A stretch of DNA of 23,240 nucleotides from Lachnospiraceae bacterium (lineage in GTDB: Bacteria; Bacillota; Clostridia; Oscillospirales; Ruminococcaceae). The stretch lies in assembly GCA_023664705.1 (NCBI GenBank), contig JAMPFE010000031.1, forward strand, positions 1 to 23,240, given 5' to 3'. Below are positions 16,131 to 20,909 of the stretch, piece by piece; position 1 is the stretch's first letter; the number at the start of each line of letters is the position of its first letter. Below the pieces are notes generated by a model. It was not told the origin of the DNA, ran no database searches, and saw only the letters and a list, made by a program, of their open reading frames with translations. Position numbers and translations under genes: made by a program.

Positions 16131-16303
16131 ATTCGGGGCGGCGGCGTTCTCCTTTTTTGGGGGGACTGTGCGGCGTGTGGGCTGCTTGGGCGGTGACTTG
16201 GGCTGCCGAGGAACGGGCGAAGTGGCTGCCGAAGAGTTGCCGAGGAACGGGCGAAGCGTGTTCGGGGGCGGCGGTGTTCTCTCTTTTTTGGGGGGAGTGT
16301 GTG
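16131..16303. repeat. Imperfect repeat block after the prepilin gene
   Basis: Two related copies (16131-16172 and 16260-16303) share a GGCGGCGG-GTTCTC core, a run of six T then six G, and GTG. Between them TGCCGAGGAACGGGCGAAG occurs twice exactly (16204-16222 and 16238-16256), with a shorter variant at 16226-16234. I find no supportable gene here; the open frames across it are low-complexity. It may be an intergenic repeat family, with related TGCCGA motifs near 52, 184 and 16446. Confidence 0.6.
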
Positions 16304-16394
16304 AGAGGTTCGGCGAAATGCACAAAAGTTTTGCCCGAAAATAACAACTTTTAACAAAAATGTGACTTTTGACGGAAAACTTTCAAAAAACCCC
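16304..16394. other. AT-rich region upstream of the pilin promoter
   Basis: No gene seen. Short related boxes occur: ACTTTTAAC (16347-16355), ACTTTTGAC (16365-16373) and ACTTTCAAA (16379-16387), plus an inverted AAAAGTTTT (16324-16332). These could be binding sites for a regulator upstream of the -35 box, but spacing is irregular. Confidence 0.3.
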
Positions 16395-16423
16395 TTGCAA
16401 TTTTCCGCGGGTTGCGCTATAAT
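16395..16423 (+). promoter_or_regulatory. Sigma-A promoter of the major pilin
   Basis: -35 TTGCAA (16395-16400), a 17-base spacer, -10 TATAAT (16418-16423). The expected start is near 16430, giving a leader of about 220 bases before the pilin ATG. It has the same -35, spacer length and -10 as the pilB promoter. Confidence 0.85.
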
Positions 16424-16456
16424 AAGATTACATTAAGAAACGGGTTGCCGATGAGG

Positions 16457-16470
16457 TGAAAACGTTTACA
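16457..16470 (+). promoter_or_regulatory. Perfect cre (CcpA) box in pilin leader
   Basis: TGAAAACGTTTACA fits every defined position of the Firmicutes catabolite-response consensus TGWAANCGNTNWCA. It lies about 27-40 bases after the predicted start of transcription, a position where CcpA typically blocks transcription. The match is seen; CcpA binding is inferred. Confidence 0.65.
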
Positions 16471-16489
16471 GTTCCTTTGACAATTTAAT

Positions 16490-16620
16490 ATACATTTCAT
16501 GTGAAGTGTATCATATGACCTTTACTTACATTTTGCCTTTCGATTTGCGGCGCCGCCGCTGCGGAGGCTAGCCCGACGCGGTCGGGATGTAATTTCGGAT
16601 ATAGCCCCGCCGGGGTTATA
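16490..16620 (+). promoter_or_regulatory. Folded 5' leader of the major pilin, riboswitch-like
   Basis: The leader holds a 10-bp hairpin (16490-16511). It also has a possible three-way junction: outer stem TTACAT (16526-16531) / ATGTAA (16587-16592), enclosing hairpins GCGGC/GCCGC (16547-16559) and CCCGAC/GTCGGG (16572-16586). A 9-bp hairpin (16600-16620) follows, about 20 bases before the ribosome site. I do not see the conserved c-di-GMP-I or -II motifs. It could be an unknown sensor, an mRNA stabiliser or a translation control element. Confidence 0.5.
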
Positions 16621-16652
16621 CAAAATAAATTTTTTTCTAGGAGGTCTTTACT

Positions 16653-17138
16653 ATGATAAAGAAACTTCAGGCTCTCAGAGCCAAAAAGGGCTTCACGCTC
16701 GTTGAGTTGATCGTAGTTATCGCTATTATCGGCGTCCTCGCTGCGATCCTCATTCCTACCTTCTCGGGTGTTATTGAGAACGCTAAGAAGAGAAGTGTAG
16801 AGACCACTTGCCAGTCTCTCCAGAGCTTGGCAAAGGCTTATGCGTCCCAGTATCTGTCCGATACGGGTAACCTTTTGGCAGGCGACAAGACTGCACCTGG
16901 TACACCTGTTGACATGGGCGAAGCTGACGGCACCAAGTACAGTTCTTTCGACGCTTATGCTTTGGCGCAGATTCCCGAGTTGGGCGGCTCTACTCCCGTA
17001 GGTTCGTATACGGTTACATTCGCGGACGGTAAAGTATCGTCTTTGAAGTATACCGAGGGCTCGTACGAGTGCGAGTACACTGCTACTGGCGGTATGGGTA
17101 AGGCTAATAAGGTTGGCGCTGCTACTCCTACTCCGTAA
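16653..17138 (+). CDS. pilA: Major type IV pilin (PilA-like)
   Basis: This gene encodes 161 aa, the usual major-pilin size. The leader IKKLQALRAKKG|FTLVELIVVIAIIGVLAA has cleavage after G13, Glu at +5 and the classic N-terminal helix. A compact C-terminal domain has a beta hairpin SYTVTFADGKVSSLKY and two cysteines (CQS in the helix and YECEYT near the end). Five things point to the bulk subunit: its own strong promoter, a long leader, a strong AGGAGG site, codon use richer in T-ending triplets than its GC-rich neighbours (as in highly expressed genes), and a stable hairpin after the stop. The assignment as major pilin is inferred from these; it could be one of several major-type pilins. Confidence 0.85.
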   Translation: MIKKLQALRAKKGFTLVELIVVIAIIGVLAAILIPTFSGVIENAKKRSVETTCQSLQSLAKAYASQYLSDTGNLLAGDKTAPGTPVDMGEADGTKYSSFDAYALAQIPELGGSTPVGSYTVTFADGKVSSLKYTEGSYECEYTATGGMGKANKVGAATPTP

Positions 17139-17167
17139 TTTAGCGATTTTTCAAGCATAGTAACCTA

Positions 17168-17215
17168 AACACAATATTCCTCGACGGCGCGCCGCGCTGT
17201 CGGGGAATTAGTGTT
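17168..17215 (+). terminator. Large hairpin after the major pilin
   Basis: ATTCCTCGAC (17176-17185) pairs with GTCGGGGAAT (17199-17208) with one G-U pair. The stem extends through AACAC/GTGTT (17168-17172 / 17211-17215) across a small internal loop. Only a broken U-run follows (ACTTTCAAATCTTTTG). It may be a leaky terminator or a 3' stabiliser that lowers expression of the next prepilin relative to the major pilin. Confidence 0.55.
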
Positions 17216-17287
17216 ACTTTCAAATCTTTTGTTTGTGCAAGATAGACAATTTTGTAAAAACAAGAGCTTTGTTTTTAGGAGGTTTTT

Positions 17288-18082
17288 ATGATAAAAACGA
17301 TACATAACATGAGAAAAAGGCGAGGCTTTACGATGACGGAGCTTATCGTCGTTATCGCCGTTATCGCGATTCTGGCGGCGATGATTTTGCCGTCGCTCGA
17401 TACGCACAAGGCGGCTATCGACGACGCTTGCTCGGCTTCGCGCGATATGTACAACGCGCTGCAGTCGATCTTTACGAAATATTCGCTGACGGAGGCTGTG
17501 CTTGATTTGCGCATGAAAGACGACGAGACGGCGAAGAAGGAATTTGTGTGCTTTTACAAGCGCGTGGGCGGGAATTATCTGCATAAGCCGGGCGTGAGTA
17601 TCGAGGATATGCCGCCGAGCCTTTCGCTGTATATCGAGGTGAACGCCGAGGGGGGCGTTATCAAGGGCGTGCGGTTTGATAACTCGCTTAGCGAGCTTTT
17701 GACGAAGACGAACGCGAACGGCGCAGTGACCGCGGAGGTTTTGAAGCGGGATCTGGAGTCGCGCGTGGACGTGCATGACGGGTATTACTATGCCGAGGTG
17801 CGCTATCTGGCGGCTTCCGCGCCCTCTCCCGGCGCGGCCGTGACGAATGTTAATCCCATTAAGGTGAAGTTTGCGGCTTATACCAAGAATAAGATAAGCG
17901 GCTGCACTGCGGAGAGTGTTAAGTTTAAGAGCCACTGCGTGACTTACGGCGGGCAGGTTGTCGGAGTGTTTGCGCCGTATAACACAACGGCGGGCGGAAC
18001 AATGGGCGACAAGGACAGCGTTCTCGGCAACGACGACCCTACGGACGAAAAGCTCCCGGGTTCGCCATCGCCTACGACTTAA
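17288..18082 (+). CDS. Type IV prepilin (E5 type), larger
   Basis: This gene encodes 264 aa. The leader IKTIHNMRKRRG|FTMTELIVVIAVIAILAAMI has cleavage after G13 and Glu at +5. The domain has cysteines (DDACS, FVCFY, SGCTAE, KSHCVTYGG) that could form disulfides, and the C-terminus is a Pro/Ser/Thr tail. AGGAGG is well placed before the ATG at 17288. There is no clear promoter of its own, so it is probably expressed by read-through from the major pilin. An AAAAACAA/TTGTTTTT stem (about 17255-17276) just upstream may add attenuation. It is probably a minor or accessory pilin. Confidence 0.87.
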   Translation: MIKTIHNMRKRRGFTMTELIVVIAVIAILAAMILPSLDTHKAAIDDACSASRDMYNALQSIFTKYSLTEAVLDLRMKDDETAKKEFVCFYKRVGGNYLHKPGVSIEDMPPSLSLYIEVNAEGGVIKGVRFDNSLSELLTKTNANGAVTAEVLKRDLESRVDVHDGYYYAEVRYLAASAPSPGAAVTNVNPIKVKFAAYTKNKISGCTAESVKFKSHCVTYGGQVVGVFAPYNTTAGGTMGDKDSVLGNDDPTDEKLPGSPSPTT

Positions 18083-18096
18083 TTTGAAATTTGCAC

Positions 18097-18125
18097 TTGA
18101 CAAATCGTTTTGAGTGTGGTATAAT
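18097..18125 (+). promoter_or_regulatory. Consensus promoter of antisense antitoxin RNA
   Basis: A perfect TTGACA (18097-18102), 17-base spacer and TATAAT (18120-18125), with a TGG extended -10. It begins 15 bases after the prepilin stop codon and drives no protein gene on this strand; a strong terminator follows within about 50 bases of the start. The expected start is near 18132. Confidence 0.9.
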
Positions 18126-18139
18126 ATCAATGTAATAGA

Positions 18140-18150
18140 AATGCCAAGAG
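18140..18150 (+). repeat. Direct repeat a, copy 1 (antitoxin side)
   Basis: AATGCCAAGAG, identical to 18296-18306. It lies in the antitoxin RNA. Confidence 0.85.
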
Positions 18151-18157
18151 TTCTATT

Positions 18158-18168
18158 CACGGTAATCA
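18158..18168 (+). repeat. Direct repeat b, copy 1 (antitoxin side)
   Basis: CACGGTAATCA, identical to 18313-18323. The two copy-1 blocks are 7 bases apart, against 6 for copy 2. Confidence 0.85.
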
Positions 18169-18173
18169 AAATT

Positions 18174-18206
18174 GTCCCCCGACGGGCGAGGTCGGGGGAC
18201 GTTTTT
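18174..18206. terminator. Shared bidirectional terminator of toxin and antitoxin RNAs
   Basis: GTCCCCCGAC (18174-18183) pairs perfectly with GTCGGGGGAC (18191-18200) around a 7-base loop. GTTTTTA follows on the plus strand and AATTTTG on the minus strand. Both convergent RNAs would end here and would share this complementary loop, the likely first contact of the two RNAs. Confidence 0.9.
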
Positions 18207-18228
18207 AGGTATTGCTCGGCTATGCCGC

Positions 18229-18315
18229 TTACTTGTCGCCGTCAAGCCACTTGCGGATAAGCTCTACGAGCAGCCCCGCTTCGACGGACAGAAGTAATGC
18301 CAAGAGATGTTCCAC
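18229..18315 (-). CDS. Fst/par-type small hydrophobic toxin
   Basis: This gene encodes 28 aa from a GTG start: MEHLLALLLSVEA, then GLLVELIRKWLDGDK. A single membrane helix (about 4-20) is followed by a short charged tail, the build of Fst toxins. The GLLVELIRKWLD stretch lines up residue by residue with GLVLEVISRVLD of enterococcal Fst (recalled from memory); the usual central proline is replaced. The ribosome site AGGGGGTGAT is close to the ideal anti-16S sequence and 5 bases before the GTG at 18315; an upstream in-frame GTG at 18324 would overlap it. Toxins of this family act at the inner face of the membrane and disturb nucleoid and envelope. The locus around it, not the peptide alone, makes the call firm. 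Confidence 0.87.
   Translation of the reverse strand: MEHLLALLLSVEAGLLVELIRKWLDGDK
18296..18306 (+). repeat. Direct repeat a, copy 2 (toxin codons 4-7)
   Basis: AATGCCAAGAG, identical to 18140-18150. It lies within the first codons of the toxin on the opposite strand. Confidence 0.85.
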
Positions 18316-18323
18316 GGTAATCA
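18313..18323 (+). repeat. Direct repeat b, copy 2 (toxin start codon)
   Basis: CACGGTAATCA, identical to 18158-18168. Its first three bases are the complement of the toxin GTG start codon, and its end overlaps the ribosome site. Antisense pairing here would directly hide the initiation region. Confidence 0.85.
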
Positions 18324-18365
18324 CCCCCTTTCAATGAATGTCCGGGAGCGTAAGCCGGCAATTAC

Positions 18366-18394
18366 ATTATAGCATATTTTCTTGTGTTTGTCAA
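18366..18394 (-). promoter_or_regulatory. Consensus promoter of the toxin mRNA
   Basis: Minus strand: a perfect TTGACA (18394-18389), 17-base spacer and TATAAT (18371-18366), with a TGC extended -10. It is as strong by sequence as the antitoxin promoter facing it. Confidence 0.9.
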
Positions 18395-18402
18395 TTATAA
18401 CG

Positions 18403-18432
18403 AAAAAGCGCCGCGGAAATCGGCGTTTTTTT
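18403..18432 (+). terminator. Intrinsic terminator before the flagellar operon
   Basis: CGCCG and CGGCG form a GC stem extended by AAAAA/TTTTT, with a 7-base loop and a run of seven T. It insulates the flagellar promoter from upstream plus-strand transcription and could also act on the minus strand. Confidence 0.75.
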
Positions 18433-18465
18433 GTTACATTCAACACGAAATTTCTCGGATAACGC

Positions 18466-18492
18466 TAAAGTTTTGCTTTTTGCGGACGATAA
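18466..18492 (+). promoter_or_regulatory. Sigma-D (sigma-28) promoter of flgMNKL
   Basis: TAAA (18466-18469), a 15-base spacer, then GACGATAA (18485-18492). The SigD consensus is TAAA-N15-GCCGATAA, so only one position differs. Start of transcription is expected near 18500. This places the operon among late flagellar genes. Confidence 0.8.
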
Positions 18493-18548
18493 TATATATG
18501 TAGGGTGAAATGCGCCCATTTATAATTTTCCAAAAGGAGGCAGGCACT

Positions 18549-18815
18549 ATGGAGATAAAGGGTATTAACGGAATTATTTCCACTTACAAAACAACAAAGG
18601 CATCGGCGCCGAAAAAGACAAGTGCCGCCGTTTCCGCTAAAAATAACACCGACAGAGTTGAGTTCGGGTTTGAGAAATCTCTTGCCGCCGCAAAGCTGGC
18701 TATCGCGCAGGAAATAAACTCCGACGCCTCTCCAAAGGAGCTTCTTGAAGCGCAGAATACGGCAGAGCAGGGCTTGACGAGCGCGGAGCTCGCGGCGCTG
18801 ATTTTCATGGGGTGA
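18549..18815 (+). CDS. flgM: FlgM-like anti-sigma-28 factor
   Basis: This gene encodes 88 aa, the usual FlgM length. FlgM binds and silences the flagellar sigma factor until the hook-basal body exports it. The N-terminus MEIKGINGIISTYKTT and the DRVEF motif (about residues 35-39) are typical of clostridial FlgM. The C-terminal LLEAQNTAEQGLTSAELAALIF matches the sigma-binding helix pattern but lacks the usual GxYxV spacing by a few residues. The ATG at 18549 has AAAGGAGG upstream; an earlier ATG at 18510 lacks one. It is the first gene after the sigma-D promoter, so it would feed back on its own expression. flgN begins 4 bases after its stop. Confidence 0.78.
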   Translation: MEIKGINGIISTYKTTKASAPKKTSAAVSAKNNTDRVEFGFEKSLAAAKLAIAQEINSDASPKELLEAQNTAEQGLTSAELAALIFMG

Positions 18816-18819
18816 GATT

Positions 18820-19302
18820 ATGGATAGAAGAACCGCCGACGCAGTGGTAAAATGCCTTGAGATCGACGTGGATTTTTACAGAGAGCTTACCGTTTTCCTG
18901 ATGAAAAAGCACACCAAGATACTCGCGGACGACCTCGACTGGCTGACGAACTCCCTCAACGATGAGCAGGCGTATCTGATGAAGAGCCGTTCGCTGGAGG
19001 ATAAGAGGCTGGAGCTTTTCAAGGGGCTCGGGATAAGCGATAAGAAGCTGAAGGAGCTTATAGAGGAGGCTCCCGAGGATTACAGACCGAAGATGAATAT
19101 GCTGTATAAGCAGCTTGAGGAGCTCATCGACAATATCAGGGAGCTTAATTCGCAGACGACGGAGATCGTCAAGCGCAAGCTCGACAACCAAAAGGAATTC
19201 GTGGCGAGGGCGGGCATTCTCGAAAAGCCCGAGACTTACAACAGAAACGCCTCAAAGGTCGCGGGAGGGCAATCCTCCGCGCAGGTCTTCAGACAGGTAT
19301 AA
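18820..19302 (+). CDS. flgN: FlgN-like export chaperone
   Basis: This gene encodes 160 aa, almost wholly helical and charged with coiled-coil stretches, as in FlgN. The chaperone binds FlgK and FlgL in the cytoplasm and delivers them to the flagellar export gate. Sequence identity in this family is low, so the call rests on size, helical character (about 10-45, 75-135) and position between flgM and flgK. The flexible C-terminus (NASKVAGGQSSAQVFRQV) is typical. GGGGTGA precedes the ATG at 18820. Confidence 0.82.
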   Translation: MDRRTADAVVKCLEIDVDFYRELTVFLMKKHTKILADDLDWLTNSLNDEQAYLMKSRSLEDKRLELFKGLGISDKKLKELIEEAPEDYRPKMNMLYKQLEELIDNIRELNSQTTEIVKRKLDNQKEFVARAGILEKPETYNRNASKVAGGQSSAQVFRQV

Positions 19303-19323
19303 TACAACTTTAGGAGGATAAAT

Positions 19324-20889
19324 ATGCGTCCGACATTTTTAGGTTTTGAAACACAGAAGCGCACCTTGCAGATAGCGCAGAAAAATCTCGATATTACGGG
19401 CAACAATATCTCGAATATAAACACCCCCGGTTACACAAGGCAGCGCGTCGATATGTACTCGATGTACGTTTCGGGCAACCGCTCGCTGCGCTGGTCGTCC
19501 AAGACGAACAACCTCTCTATGCAGGGGCAGGGCGTAAACGCTTACGGAGTGATCCAGATACGCGATATTTTTATCGATAAGCGCTACCGCGAGAACGTCT
19601 CGATCGAGTCGGAGACGAGCACAAAGGTGCAGATACTCTCCGAGATAGAGGACGTGCTGGACGATTTCGAGACGGACGGTCTTCAGTATCATGTAACGCA
19701 GTTTTTCGACGCGCTTCAGGACTATTCGGCCGAGAAGCCCGACAGCACCGAGGTCGCTACGATAGTTGTAAACACCGCGAAGAACCTTTGCCAGCTGCTG
19801 AACGCGTATGACAAGGAGCTCAGGGAGATAGAGACCACCTACGTGACGGAGCTTCGGGATTCCGTGGACTATATAAACAATATTGTCGCGGATATGAACG
19901 CCCTTAACGACAAGATAGCGCGCGAGAAGATACATCTCGGCGAGGGGTATGACCCCAACGAGCTCTGCGACCAGATGAACCTGTATATCGACGAGATGGC
20001 GACCTACGGGAACATCGAGTTCGACCGCAACGACGACGGCACCTACAACGTTATGCTCGGCGGAGTTACGATACTCAACGGCGCGGAGGGCAAAACCAAC
20101 CGCCTTATCATGAAGGATTACGACAACTACGGTCTGGCGATAGTTCAGTATGAGAGCGGTCATCCGACGAACTTCACTTCGGGCACGCTGAAGGGCTTTA
20201 TAGATATGCTCAACGGTAACGGCGTTTACGCGTCGGGCGGTCAGAACAGCGTTCACGGTATCGCATATTTCAAGACCGCGGTCGACGAGTTTGCGCGCAC
20301 GCTCGCGAATACCTTCAACACCGCGAACGGCGCCGCCGAGGACGCATCGAGGACGATGTTCGCTCCCGCCGAGGACGGCGCGCTCATCACCGCGGGCAAT
20401 ATCCGCATCGCGGATTCGTGGGGGCTCGACCCGACCATGATAGGAAAGGTGAGGACGCTCGACCCGATAACGGGTCTGTACAAGTACGGCTTTGACGAAA
20501 ACAAGGACGATATAAAGGCCGACGAGACCTCCGAGCTTGTAAATCTCCAGAATACAAACGTAAAATATCTTATCTCGCAGTTTGACAGCAAGGCGATAAA
20601 ATTCGGCAACTGCCACGATTTCGAGGGCACCATATACGAATACATCGCTTTCGTTTCCGACAGATTGGGCTTGGATATAGATTACGAGATAAGCCGCAAC
20701 GAGACCGCGGAGGTTACGGTCGACGGTCTGCTCGACGCGCGCGACGACGTTTCGGCGGTGCAGATGGACGAAGAGGGCATCAATATGCTGAACTACCAGA
20801 AATGGTACAACGCTTCTTCGAGAATGGTAACGGCGCTTGACGACCTGCTCGACAAGCTCATCAACGGAACGGGCAGAGTCGGTCTGTAA
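19324..20889 (+). CDS. flgK: Flagellar hook-filament junction protein FlgK (HAP1)
   Basis: This gene encodes 521 aa, normal for FlgK. It is exported through the flagellar channel and forms the first junction ring on the hook. The N-terminus carries the rod/hook-type motif (QIAQKNLDITGNNISNINTPGYTRQRVDM). The C-terminus has the matching helix (GINMLNYQKWYNASSRMVTALDDLLDKLING). Both termini pack in the D0/D1 domains. The middle (about 120-440) is the variable part. AGGAGG precedes the ATG at 19324, 21 bases after flgN. Confidence 0.95.
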   Translation: MRPTFLGFETQKRTLQIAQKNLDITGNNISNINTPGYTRQRVDMYSMYVSGNRSLRWSSKTNNLSMQGQGVNAYGVIQIRDIFIDKRYRENVSIESETSTKVQILSEIEDVLDDFETDGLQYHVTQFFDALQDYSAEKPDSTEVATIVVNTAKNLCQLLNAYDKELREIETTYVTELRDSVDYINNIVADMNALNDKIAREKIHLGEGYDPNELCDQMNLYIDEMATYGNIEFDRNDDGTYNVMLGGVTILNGAEGKTNRLIMKDYDNYGLAIVQYESGHPTNFTSGTLKGFIDMLNGNGVYASGGQNSVHGIAYFKTAVDEFARTLANTFNTANGAAEDASRTMFAPAEDGALITAGNIRIADSWGLDPTMIGKVRTLDPITGLYKYGFDENKDDIKADETSELVNLQNTNVKYLISQFDSKAIKFGNCHDFEGTIYEYIAFVSDRLGLDIDYEISRNETAEVTVDGLLDARDDVSAVQMDEEGINMLNYQKWYNASSRMVTALDDLLDKLINGTGRVGL

Positions 20890-20909
20890 GATAGGGAGGT
20901 AAACGGCGT

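Larger units (their letters stand above)
18132..18206 (+). ncRNA. Antitoxin RNA (RNA II-like) of a par/Fst type I locus
   Basis: This is a predicted transcript of about 75 bases from the consensus promoter to the hairpin terminator. It contains copy 1 of two direct repeats, AATGCCAAGAG (18140-18150) and CACGGTAATCA (18158-18168). Copy 2 lies at the translation start of the toxin on the other strand, so this RNA is complementary to the toxin mRNA at those two blocks and at the terminator stem. In the pAD1 par system RNA II has the same size class, convergent direction and repeat arrangement. It should block toxin translation by pairing over the start codon. Transcript ends are predicted, not measured. 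Confidence 0.85.
18167..18359 (-). ncRNA. Predicted toxin mRNA (RNA I-like)
   Basis: A predicted minus-strand transcript of about 190 bases running from the promoter at 18394-18366 to the shared terminator. It carries the 28-aa toxin reading frame, the complement of repeat copy 2 over the start codon, and a GC-rich 5' end (CCGG…CCGG) that could fold. Length and layout match par RNA I of pAD1 (about 210 bases). It is a messenger, listed here because the RNA itself is the target of the antitoxin. Confidence 0.8.

Noticed and set aside
16072..16354. Open frames of 60-90 aa on both strands across the repeat block
   Set aside because: Low-complexity, repeat-derived frames (Gly/Phe- or Pro/Lys-rich) without ribosome sites.
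16441..16460. GGGTTGCCGATG resembles the 3' end of c-di-GMP-I riboswitches
   Set aside because: The rest of the aptamer, including the GCAAA-type and ACGCAAAGC-type elements, is missing. The promoter lies only about 20 bases upstream, so there is no room for it.
17222..17260. A possible weak promoter before the prepilin at 17288
   Set aside because: The best candidates (TTGTGC with TAAAAA, 16-base spacer) are poor beside the other promoters here. Read-through from the major pilin is simpler.
18229..18315. Treating the 28-aa frame as chance
   Set aside because: Chance was considered and dismissed: the frame has an almost ideal ribosome site and a consensus promoter, and the antisense repeats fall on its start codon.
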